DNA of 34,982 nucleotides from Pinguiococcus pyrenoidosus (taxonomy: Eukaryota > Sar > Pinguiophyceae > Pinguiochrysidales > Pinguiochrysidaceae), in contig JAAMXY010000094.1 of the NCBI GenBank assembly GCA_019677205.1, positions 1 to 34,982 of the forward strand. Reading direction: 5' to 3'. Positions 11,500 to 19,556 of the stretch are shown here, in pieces. Both the position numbers and the translations under genes were made by a program. Under the pieces are notes generated by a model. The model was not told where the DNA came from and ran no database searches. It worked only from the letters and a program-made list of their open reading frames with translations. The number at the start of each line of letters is the position of its first letter. The stretch's first letter is position 1.

Positions 11500-11971
11500 C
11501 CCAGCTGGAACGGCGTGGAAGCGTCTACAAATCGCACCGGGGGACAGAAACACCAACTCGGGCGCCAAATCTCGGTGCTTTTCGTCCACTTCTTTCAGAC
11601 TTTCCGTCCGTCGCGACAGAAGGGGACAGACTCGAGGGCGAAACAATTTTTAAACAATTATTGTAAAATATTGATACTTTCACGTCGACTGGATTGTTTA
11701 TAATAAATAATTATAGATGGTTGAATTTGATGTTTTGAAATCTTTGAAAGGTTCAAGCGGCAATTCTTGATTCAACCTTGCTTTCACAATTCACCAATAC
11801 CACTGGCCCGCAACGACGCCACCGCTTTCAAAATGAAATGGTTCAAAACCTGACGCTTCGGCTGATGCGTTCGAGAAGCACCTGGCGTTTGACGCCGTTC
11901 TTAGTGGTCCGCGTAGAATCCTGTCCCCAGTTGGCGCCTGCACAGCAGCGCCACACCCGCCGGGCCCGCCC
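11500..11971. promoter_or_regulatory. divergent promoter region with an AT-rich island
   Basis: This 472-base region separates the start codons of GCN5 and a plastid protein. Bases 11645-11800 are strikingly AT-rich, with TATA-like sequence (TTTATAATAAATAATTATA near 11697) that could serve either direction. An E2F-like site lies at 11562. No gene seen. Confidence 0.6.
11562..11569 (-). promoter_or_regulatory. E2F-like site TTTGGCGC
   Basis: The minus strand reads TTTGGCGC, an exact TTTSSCGC match, 63 bases upstream of the GCN5 start codon and in the same orientation. Motif match only. Confidence 0.35.
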
Positions 11972-13579
11972 ATGGCTCCTGTTCGAGCATGCCTCCACGC
12001 GCTGCTGGCACTCGTGGTCCTAAGCGTCTGCGACGCCTTTGTGGCGCTGCCCCCACGTCGCGGTGGCTGTAAAACCGCCGCTCGCGGACGTCTGTCCGCG
12101 CCGTCTCCGGCGCCCACGGCCGCGCTGCGCGTGCACGCACCTCTGGGTGAAGAGTGCAAAGAGCCCGCGGCGCCCGTGGCGGCGGAGTCGGGCTGTAAGT
12201 CCGTCGCGGCGGCGGCCGATGCGGACGACCAAGATCTGGTGTTGGATCAAACGCTGCAAACTTGGATGGCTGCGCAGGGCATTCGCGATGCGCGCGCCGC
12301 GTCGGAGAGGGCGCAGCTCATGGTCCGCCTCGGCTACACCTGGGACAAGGAGCGCCGCGCGTGGGGCCGCACGGAGAACAAGTTGGACCCGGTGACGTTC
12401 AAACGGGTGCGCTCCTCCCTGCGCTCCGTGGTCATCGGCGACCTTGTGGCCGCCAATGTCATGCCTGCGTCCGTGGCCATGTCGGAGAAAAGCAAGCTGG
12501 TGCCGGACACGGCGCAAAAGGCCTTGAACCACCTCGGTGAAGTCCTCCAGAACGCCCGCCTGGAGGCCCTGTCCACGCGCGCGGGGCCCACCACCAACGT
12601 CTGGGACGAGGTCATCAAGATGGTCCTCTCCGCGCCGCGCTTTCCGCTGGCGTGGCTCTCGTGGGAATGCGCCACGGCGTACTGGCTGTACCTCTACGCG
12701 GCCGGCGGCATGCTAGGAGACGGCAGTGCCGTGGCCGCGATGAGCTCGACGAGCCCGCTGCTCGGGGCGCTCGCCGTCTTCACCGCCATCCCGCTCGGGT
12801 TCCTGAGCGCGAAGAGCCTCGGCAACGCGCGCGGCTTGGACTACGGAGCGGGCCGCTTCGAGAGAATGATGGTGGACGCCGCGCTGGGCTCGCATGCCCT
12901 GCCGGCCGTGTGGGAGTGGCGGAGGAACAGCGCGGCTTGGTGCGGCTGGCAGATGATCGCGAAAGCCGTGCGCGGGGTGCGCATGACCATGCTCTGGCAG
13001 GGCTGCCTCCACCAGAGCCTGCGCGTCATCCCCACCATGGTCATGGCGTACGCCGAGCCGACGCCAGGCCTTCTCCAGCCCGAGGCCCAGCTCCTCGCGC
13101 CGCTCATGACGGTCATCGCGACGGCCGCGGTGGCCGCCATCCTCAGCCTGCCGCTGCAGCAGCACCCTTCCTACACGGACGGCATCGAGGCGGAGCTGTA
13201 TGCGCTGGAGCTCGCGGAAATCGAAGCCACGAGCCACTTCCGGTTCGACCGCGACACGAAAGGCAACCTGCGGGAAGCCACAGCCGCCGCCGCGGCCTTC
13301 CGCACGATGTCCAAGGCGTATCGCGCCAAGTTTGAGAAGACGCTGGAGCAGCTCGGGGAGGAGCCGGCGCTGGCCTTCCTGCGGATGATCCTGCTCGGCG
13401 CGTCCTACGAGCTCAGCGGCTCCAACCTTTGCGTGCCGATCTGGGCGCAGATCACGGCATCGGTGGTGGAGTTCATCCTGCTGCCGGACCCGCAGCGGGA
13501 TATCGTGCACGTGGACCTGGAGGAGCTGGAACGGGAAATGAACCTGGCTAGAACGCGCTTTGACGCCGGCGAGGAATAA
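11972..13579 (+). CDS. plastid-targeted multi-spanning membrane protein, function unknown
   Basis: A single-exon, 535-residue protein whose ATG sits in a good context (CGCCCATGG). Residues 1-22 form a signal peptide (ACLHALLALVVLSVCDA), with predicted cleavage before Phe23 in CDAFVALPPRR. A basic Ala/Ser/Pro-rich transit-like stretch follows to about residue 55. This signal-plus-Phe arrangement is known to route proteins into red secondary plastids. The mature part starts with soluble helices (about 75-205). At least three membrane segments follow: FPLAWLSWECATAYWLYLYA, then SPLLGALAVFTAIPLGFLS, then LMTVIATAAVAAILSLPL. The C-terminal part is soluble and helical and ends acidic (LEELEREMNLARTRFDAGEE). 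I recognise no catalytic motif and no named family. Plastid envelope or thylakoid location is inferred from the leader. The neighbour across the convergent gap is also plastid-targeted. Confidence 0.8.
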   Translation: MAPVRACLHALLALVVLSVCDAFVALPPRRGGCKTAARGRLSAPSPAPTAALRVHAPLGEECKEPAAPVAAESGCKSVAAAADADDQDLVLDQTLQTWMAAQGIRDARAASERAQLMVRLGYTWDKERRAWGRTENKLDPVTFKRVRSSLRSVVIGDLVAANVMPASVAMSEKSKLVPDTAQKALNHLGEVLQNARLEALSTRAGPTTNVWDEVIKMVLSAPRFPLAWLSWECATAYWLYLYAAGGMLGDGSAVAAMSSTSPLLGALAVFTAIPLGFLSAKSLGNARGLDYGAGRFERMMVDAALGSHALPAVWEWRRNSAAWCGWQMIAKAVRGVRMTMLWQGCLHQSLRVIPTMVMAYAEPTPGLLQPEAQLLAPLMTVIATAAVAAILSLPLQQHPSYTDGIEAELYALELAEIEATSHFRFDRDTKGNLREATAAAAAFRTMSKAYRAKFEKTLEQLGEEPALAFLRMILLGASYELSGSNLCVPIWAQITASVVEFILLPDPQRDIVHVDLEELEREMNLARTRFDAGEE

Positions 13580-13897
13580 GACGTCGCTGCATGATGTATA
13601 TAGGACCAGCGTGGCCGCAGGCGCGGGGGTGCTGTGGCGTCGTGTGCGAGCTCCGGCTCCGCAGGGACGGGCGAGGAGTGACCGGGGTCCCCACGTCCCC
13701 AAGCCAAAGAAGAAGAACCTGTAATGAAAAAGAAGCATGCCGCCAGAGTCGTGTTACTTGTGCGCACTCGGACTCGGCCGTGGCAGTGAATGTACAGAGC
13801 ACAAACGGAACGGAGGAATACAAGAATCCATCTCGATTGTAGTCTTGTAGAGTCTTTGTGGGATTCTGGATCTGGCATCCCTCAAGCCGGCCTGTTC
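13580..13897. other. convergent intergenic region
   Basis: These 318 bases separate two convergent stop codons. The region must hold both 3' untranslated regions. I see no gene, repeat or clear hairpin in it. Confidence 0.6.
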
Positions 13898-15005
13898 TTA
13901 TGCCACAGCCCAGATGGGAACCCCTGCGCAAAGAGACGCCACTAGCGTGCCCAAGGAGATGACGCTCAGCGTCCCTGCCAACGACAAGGAGTCGTTTAGA
14001 ACAAGGGGAAACACTCCTGGCGACGATCTGCCAGTGGGATGGATGCCTTACCAAACACATTCACTATCAGAACCACGGAAAGATACGCGCGGCTCTTGGG
14101 CATGGAGAAGCGCTTCTCCAGCCTCTCCACAAAGGCGTCAAAGAACGGGGTCATGGCCGCCGTGATGACGAAGCGAAGCGGGCGTAGGAGGTTATTCAGC
14201 ACCTGTTGTTGCCAAAGGAAAAAAAACAACAAACAAACCAAAAAAAATAAACAAACCAAAAAAGAAGCCACCAAGAATACGGCCAGTTAGCTTTGGTATC
14301 CAAGGTTGGCGTCGCGATGCCTCGCTTCTTCACGTACCCAGAACCCAGCATAGACCGCCAGGAAGCCCTTGAACTGCCCGGGAGCCAGAGGACTGATCTG
14401 GTTCTTCCAACTGAAGGTGTACCAAGACAACGCCCACATCGTCGCCATGAAAAAGTTGGACACCGCCCCATACGTCAGCAAAGCTGCCGAGCCTGTGGGA
14501 TCGATACATCCGCGTCAGTCCCGATGCTCTTGACGGATGGTAAACCAAGTCTTCTAAACCCATTGTGATCTGAACCCACCTAGAGCAGCGAGCTTTGCCC
14601 TATCCATCTTCAATCCCCCGAAGATCTGCCATTATCCCATCCAACGCACCAAAGGCAAGAAGAAAAGCGGTTAAAGGCCCTTTGACGTATCCAGATTGAG
14701 CGAAACAAGACTCTCCAATGCGTTACCCTCTGGAAAAATCCCTTCTTTTCCGGGGCGGGTGGCGGAACCGCAGCCGCGGTGGGCGCGCTTCCAGCCGTGC
14801 TGACGAAGCCCTCCTCATTGCTGGCGAACAGAGGGGCCACCGTGCTCTTTCGCAAGCCCTGCTGCGTCTTCAAAGTAAACAACGCATTTTCCAGGCGCCG
14901 AAAGTCCTGTCTCCGAGACACCGCCCGGTGCGTGAAGCCGCTCACACCGCACAGCTGGCACAGCACCGCGAGCAGCACGAGCAGCCGCGTCGCAAAAGGG
15001 GCCAT
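13898..15005 (-). CDS. plastid-targeted small membrane protein conserved in algae and plants (five exons)
   Basis: Exons 15005-14727, 14625-14580, 14492-14338, 14202-14052 and 13974-13898 join in consistent phases to 235 residues. Introns of 101, 87, 135 and 77 bases all follow GT-AG. Exon 2 is only 46 bases. A signal peptide (RLLVLLAVLCQLCGVSG) ends before Phe24 (GVSGFTHRAVSRR), giving a bipartite plastid leader. The mature part begins near FFQRIFGGLKMDRAKLAALG. It has membrane segments LLTYGAVSNFFMATMWALSW, GFLAVYAGFWVLNNLLRPLRF (broken by the third intron) and a C-terminal one running from LSVVLIVNVFG to AGVPIWAVA. The pattern of a KMD helix, YGAVSN, SPLAPGQ, and NNLLRPLRF resembles a conserved plastid protein of plants and algae distantly like DUF1279. 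The function is unknown. The third intron contains a long T-rich tract before its acceptor. The downstream gene is convergent and also plastid-targeted. Confidence 0.8.
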
Positions 15006-15356
15006 GTTGTGGCGCGCGCGCTGCCGAACCTCCAGGAAGACAGACGACCGAAAAGGAATTCAACTGGCCATCTCTCAGAGAATTCATCGAACATGGTCAT
15101 TGACTGACTTGAGCAGGTCGGGTTTCGGGTGCGGCACAGTCCGGGCTGGTCCGGCCCGACCACACCCCGAGTCCGGAACATGTGGACGCCGCCCTTGCAC
15201 GAGGCGCCAGGAAAGACCTCGGCCGTTCTCCACTGCAACGCCTGACTGGAGGGCTGCCTGAGCATTGCGTGGAAGGAGGCGTCGGGAAATTGTGGCTGCT
15301 GGCAACCCTTCGCTCTAGGAGGGGATGTGAAGGGGCCTTGCATCCGGAGCTGCGCC
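15006..15356. promoter_or_regulatory. divergent promoter region with a GC-rich inverted repeat
   Basis: This region lies between the second plastid gene and the channel gene. It contains a 7-base inverted repeat, GGTCGGG at 15116 and CCCGACC at 15155, around a smaller CGGGC/GCCCG hairpin. No exact E2F-like site or TATA box is visible. No gene seen. Confidence 0.5.
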
Positions 15357-18300
15357 ATGCAGAGAAGGCAGCGCCCTGGCCAGGCCTTGCGGGGCCTGGC
15401 CACGTTTGCCAAGCTGGCTGGAGAGGGTAGGAACGACAACTATGACTGGGGCCAATCTGGAGACGTGGGTGTCGGAGATCCCTCGGCACAGGAAGCCTTG
15501 GCCGCCTGGGGCCTCGCCCGGTCCGTGTCTCCTCGTGCGGCGCCCGAGGCGGCCGACAAAGGTGCTTGGAAGTCTATTCTGTCTGGCATCTCTTCTCTGG
15601 GTCGGCAAGAGCAAGTGGACCTGCACGTGGCGGGCTTCCTCAAGACGCGCGCGAAGAAGATCACCAAACGGACTAAGCAGCGAATGCGCTGGATCTTGCA
15701 TCCCATGGGCACCCGAAGGCGCCGCTGGGACGCCGTGGTCTCTGCGTGGACCGTGTACTTACTCATCATGGTGCCGACGCAGCTGGCCTTCGACTTGCCG
15801 CTCTCTCCATTCCTTTTCGCGGCAGACCTCGTTGTCGACGTGACGTTCGTGCTCGACATCGTCGTCCAGTTCAACACGGCCCTGAAGCTCGAGGACGGGT
15901 ACAGCTTTAAGAGGAGCGACATCGCCAGGCACTATCTGTCCACGTGGTTCGCGCCGGACTTCATCGCGAGCTTCCCCACCGACCGCGTCGTCATGCTGTA
16001 CGCCGGGCACCGTGGAAACTTCTCGGTCCGCCTCATGAAGCTGGTGAGGCTGCTGCGGCTGATGAAGCTCCAGCGCGCCTTCCGCCGTCCCAAGCTCAAA
16101 GTGCTGCGGAGCGCCAAGGAGATGACCGCGGCGGCGCTGGGCGATCTGCTGGTGCTGCTGAGCAAGTTGGTGCTGGTGGCGCACATCCTCGCGTGCCTTT
16201 GGTTCACCATCAGCGCCTGCGAGGTGGACAAGTTCCGCGTCGAGGACTACATCACGTGTGGCGGCCGCACGCGGGTGTCCAAGTATGTCGCCAGCCTCTA
16301 CTTCATCATCGCCACCATGATGGGCGTCGGCTACGGCGACGTCAGCGCCAGCAGCACCGAGGAGAGGGCCTTCGCGATGTTGGTGCAGGTCGCGGGGGCG
16401 TGCAGCTTCGGCTTCATCGTGGCCTGCGTCAAGCGCATCATCGACACCGTGGATCCCATGGCCGCCCAGCGGAAGCGGAACATGGATGAAGTGCGCGAAT
16501 GGATTCGCGCCCGGAAACTCTCCGGCAGCATGCAGCGTCAGGTCCTGCGGCATTTTGAGCACTACTACGACAAGGCCAGCGTGTTCGAGGCCATCGTCCT
16601 CATGCGCGATCTGCCGAGGAAGATGCGGCAGGTGGTGGCCAGAAGCGCCCGAGCAGCACTCATCGCACGTACCTTCCTGCTCGCCGAGGGCGACTGGCCC
16701 GAGTACTGCGTGCTGGCGTTCGTGGAGCGGCTCAGGCCACTCCGTCTTCAGTTCGGAGACATCCTGCTTTCCCAGGGCGTCGCCGTACGAGAACTCTACA
16801 TCGTCGAGCGCGGTCGCCTGCTCATCTGGCACAGCAGGAGCAAAGACGCGGGGCAAAATGAGGCGAGTGGGCATCTCGTGGGTCTCCTGGGCTCCGGGAG
16901 TCATTTGGAGCTGGCGTCATTCGGCTTCCACGGCGAAGCGCTTTGTACCTACCAGGCCATGCCCGGCGTCGTCGAGTGCTGGTGGTACGATGCCATCGGC
17001 GACGACGCGCTGCTTCAGCCTCAGGCCGCAACGGCGCCGTACCTGCGACAACAGGCGAAGAAGGAAAAGCGCCTCCTCGAGAAGTGCTTCGAATCTCCGA
17101 TACTCGTCGACGAGGGCGCCAGCCGCTACTCCAGCATGCTGGTCGACTGGGCGCCCGTTGGGAACAAGGTCGGCTCCACTAGGGGGATGAACATCTTGCT
17201 CAAGCTGTCTCAATTCCATCGCCGCGTGGTTGCCACCGGTGCCCTTGAGCGGCGGCCCAAGGCCGAGGGATACGTCCGACACACCTTGAGACCCAAGCGG
17301 ACGTCCAAGTCCAATGTGGCAATCGCCCCCGCAGACTATAGTAGCGATCGGAGCACCAATCTGGAGCACAGCCAGGAGCCCCAGAGAGCCGCAGCTTCCG
17401 CGCGGTCGCTGCCGGGAAGCAAGTCTGCGTCTACTGTGCAAAGGTTGCTACAGGCACTTGTTCAAGACAATGACAAAGACAAGGACAAAGACAAAGACAG
17501 AGACAAGGACAAAGACAAGGACAAGGACAAAGGAGAAGAAGGAGAAGAAGGAGAAGAAGAAGACAAAGGAGAAGAAGAAGATGACGACAAACAAGCAGAA
17601 GCGGCAGCTGGCAAAGGGTACCTGGGGCGCTTTGAGCAAGCGATGGCCTCTGAGATGGACGGCTCATCTCCCTCTCAAGCTGCCGCCGCTTCGTCGGCTC
17701 CAGCTTTCCTGGATTTTCTCGAAGCGCCTCATGAGAAGAAAGTGCTGAAGACGCAGCGAAGTTCCTCCACGCTGACTCCCACACTGATGCTCAGAAACGC
17801 CAAGACGTTCTTGGGGGGGCAGGGTAGCCAACTCCCCGCGTTCCTCCGCTTGTCCTCCTCGCTTCCCGAGGACAGCACCGAGAGGGCCGACGAGCTCGTG
17901 GGCGACCTGCTGAAGAGAGGCATCATCGATCCGTCCTGGACACCCAAGGTGATCTGGGACCTATCGATCTGCGCGGCGCTCTTTGCATGCGTGGCGTACA
18001 TCCCGTACCGCGTCGCCTTCTACGTGGAGCAGACGCTCGCATGGACGGTGGTGGACGTTACCGTCGACGTCATGTTCATCGTGGACATCTTCATCACGCT
18101 CAACACGGCCTTCCTAGACGACAACGGATGTCTCATCACAGTTCGGAAGATGATCGTCCTGCACTACGCACGGACCTGGCTCTTCCTCGACGTCGTCAGC
18201 GGGGTCCCGCTGGATCGAATCCTCAGCGAGGTCGGGGGCACCACGGGAACGGCGTCGCGACTACCGAAGATTCTCAAGGCAGCGCGCGCGTTTCGGGTGC

Positions 18301-19463
18301 TGAAGCTGCTCAAGCTGCTGCGGATGGCGAAGCTGCGGAAGCTCCTTCAGCATCTCAGCACGTACTTCGAAGAGCATCATAGCCTCGTGCAGTACATCAA
18401 GCTGGCCGTCACCCTGGGCTTCCTCGCGCACATCATCGGCTGCTCCTGGAACTTCACCACGCAGGAGACTCGGCACGACGCCCTGGCGCCCAATTGGTGG
18501 GAGTACAACAACGTCAACGCCGATGACAACTTTGCGAGGTATGTGGCGGCGTTGTACTACGCGCTCACCACCATGACCACCGTCGGGTACGGGGACATCT
18601 TCCCGGCCTCCGATGGCCAGAGAGCGCTGGCGTGTCTCGTGATGGTGGTGGGCGCCACCTTCTTCGGCTACATCTTGGGCGTCATCGGCAACTTGCTCAA
18701 CACGCGAATGACCGTGGACGCCAAGATGCGCGATCAGATCTTGAAGATGGACAACTACCTCAACGAGCAGGGCGTGCCCATCCAGGTCGCTCAGCGAGTC
18801 GCGCGCCAGGCCGACTACCACATGAGCCAGGTGACTCCCTTCAACGAGAGCGCCATCCTGGAGAAGCTACCCTTCGGCCTCCGCAACGAGATCCTGCTGC
18901 TGGCGCACCAAGCTGACATCCCCGCGGTGCCCATCTTCACCAGCGCCAAACCGCATCTTATCGGGCAGCTGCTGTACTGGATGAAGTACGCGCGCTTCAC
19001 GGCGATGGACTTCGTCTACGCGTGCGACGAGCCGTCGGAAGGCCTGTACTTCCTGATCGACGGCCTCGTCGAAGAGCTTCAGATGTATGATTCTGGAGCG
19101 GAGAACGACTTCGTCTTGCTCGCCCTCGTCGAGAAAGGCCAAATGTTCGGGTACCGCAAGATGGTCAAGGATGACAAGAACAGTAGCGTCGGTGCGCGGG
19201 CCTTCCTGAGCTCAAGCTGCTATGTGCTGTACTTCGCCGACCTCGACCTCCTGCTCGAGAAGCACGTGTGGCTTGCGACGCGGCTCCGAAGGTCCGTCAA
19301 AGCCGTCATCGAGGCTCAGAAGAAGGCGCAGAAGAGAAAGCTGAAGAACACGGCCACCACCAAGTGGCGAAAGAGCATGCGCCAGTACGATGAGCACATC
19401 AACGAAGCCATCGCGCGTAGCCTACGGAGCTTGGGAGTCGACGTGAAAGGCGCCGCAAAATGA
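15357..19463 (+). CDS. two-repeat voltage-sensor/pore K+ channel of the cyclic-nucleotide-gated/EAG type
   Basis: One uninterrupted 1368-residue chain, started at the first ATG (MQRRQRPGQALRG). It holds two complete six-helix channel modules. Repeat 1 spans about residues 118-370: S4 is VRLMKLVRLLRLMKLQRAFR and the pore is IIATMMGVGYGDVS, with GYGD at 325-328. Repeat 2 spans about 855-1115: S4 is LKAARAFRVLKLLKLLRMAK and the pore is ALTTMTTVGYGDIFPAS, with GYGD at 1077-1080. GYGD predicts K+ selectivity. Each module is followed by a C-linker and a cyclic-nucleotide-binding-like fold (about 450-570 and 1195-1320). Both folds lack the usual phosphate-binding FGE..R.A pattern: HLELASFG in the first, MFGYRKMV in the second. 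A Lys-Asp/Glu repeat and a disordered linker lie at about 700-850. Two such chains would form one tetrameric pore. Location is presumably the plasma or flagellar membrane. Confidence 0.93.
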   Translation: MQRRQRPGQALRGLATFAKLAGEGRNDNYDWGQSGDVGVGDPSAQEALAAWGLARSVSPRAAPEAADKGAWKSILSGISSLGRQEQVDLHVAGFLKTRAKKITKRTKQRMRWILHPMGTRRRRWDAVVSAWTVYLLIMVPTQLAFDLPLSPFLFAADLVVDVTFVLDIVVQFNTALKLEDGYSFKRSDIARHYLSTWFAPDFIASFPTDRVVMLYAGHRGNFSVRLMKLVRLLRLMKLQRAFRRPKLKVLRSAKEMTAAALGDLLVLLSKLVLVAHILACLWFTISACEVDKFRVEDYITCGGRTRVSKYVASLYFIIATMMGVGYGDVSASSTEERAFAMLVQVAGACSFGFIVACVKRIIDTVDPMAAQRKRNMDEVREWIRARKLSGSMQRQVLRHFEHYYDKASVFEAIVLMRDLPRKMRQVVARSARAALIARTFLLAEGDWPEYCVLAFVERLRPLRLQFGDILLSQGVAVRELYIVERGRLLIWHSRSKDAGQNEASGHLVGLLGSGSHLELASFGFHGEALCTYQAMPGVVECWWYDAIGDDALLQPQAATAPYLRQQAKKEKRLLEKCFESPILVDEGASRYSSMLVDWAPVGNKVGSTRGMNILLKLSQFHRRVVATGALERRPKAEGYVRHTLRPKRTSKSNVAIAPADYSSDRSTNLEHSQEPQRAAASARSLPGSKSASTVQRLLQALVQDNDKDKDKDKDRDKDKDKDKDKGEEGEEGEEEDKGEEEDDDKQAEAAAGKGYLGRFEQAMASEMDGSSPSQAAAASSAPAFLDFLEAPHEKKVLKTQRSSSTLTPTLMLRNAKTFLGGQGSQLPAFLRLSSSLPEDSTERADELVGDLLKRGIIDPSWTPKVIWDLSICAALFACVAYIPYRVAFYVEQTLAWTVVDVTVDVMFIVDIFITLNTAFLDDNGCLITVRKMIVLHYARTWLFLDVVSGVPLDRILSEVGGTTGTASRLPKILKAARAFRVLKLLKLLRMAKLRKLLQHLSTYFEEHHSLVQYIKLAVTLGFLAHIIGCSWNFTTQETRHDALAPNWWEYNNVNADDNFARYVAALYYALTTMTTVGYGDIFPASDGQRALACLVMVVGATFFGYILGVIGNLLNTRMTVDAKMRDQILKMDNYLNEQGVPIQVAQRVARQADYHMSQVTPFNESAILEKLPFGLRNEILLLAHQADIPAVPIFTSAKPHLIGQLLYWMKYARFTAMDFVYACDEPSEGLYFLIDGLVEELQMYDSGAENDFVLLALVEKGQMFGYRKMVKDDKNSSVGARAFLSSSCYVLYFADLDLLLEKHVWLATRLRRSVKAVIEAQKKAQKRKLKNTATTKWRKSMRQYDEHINEAIARSLRSLGVDVKGAAK
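17466..17600 (+). repeat. GACAAA/GACAAG and GGAGAA coding repeats
   Basis: A purine-rich tract of GACAA(A/G) hexamers and then GGAGAA/GAAGAA units sits inside the channel gene. It reads as alternating Asp-Lys and then Gly-Glu-Glu. It links the first ligand-binding-like domain to the second channel module, and every unit length seen is a multiple of three. Confidence 0.85.
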
Positions 19464-19556
19464 GCCTGGCTTGCAGGAGCGAGAAGGCAAGCTTCAGAGC
19501 CGGGGCACGGCAACTAGGGAAGATCACTTGATTGTCCGTTGTTCGCTTGTCTCGTC

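Noticed and set aside
11645-11800. AT-rich island as a possible transposon or replication origin
   Set aside because: There are no terminal repeats, target duplication or coding remnant. AT-rich patches also occur in several other divergent promoters here, so a promoter role is simpler.
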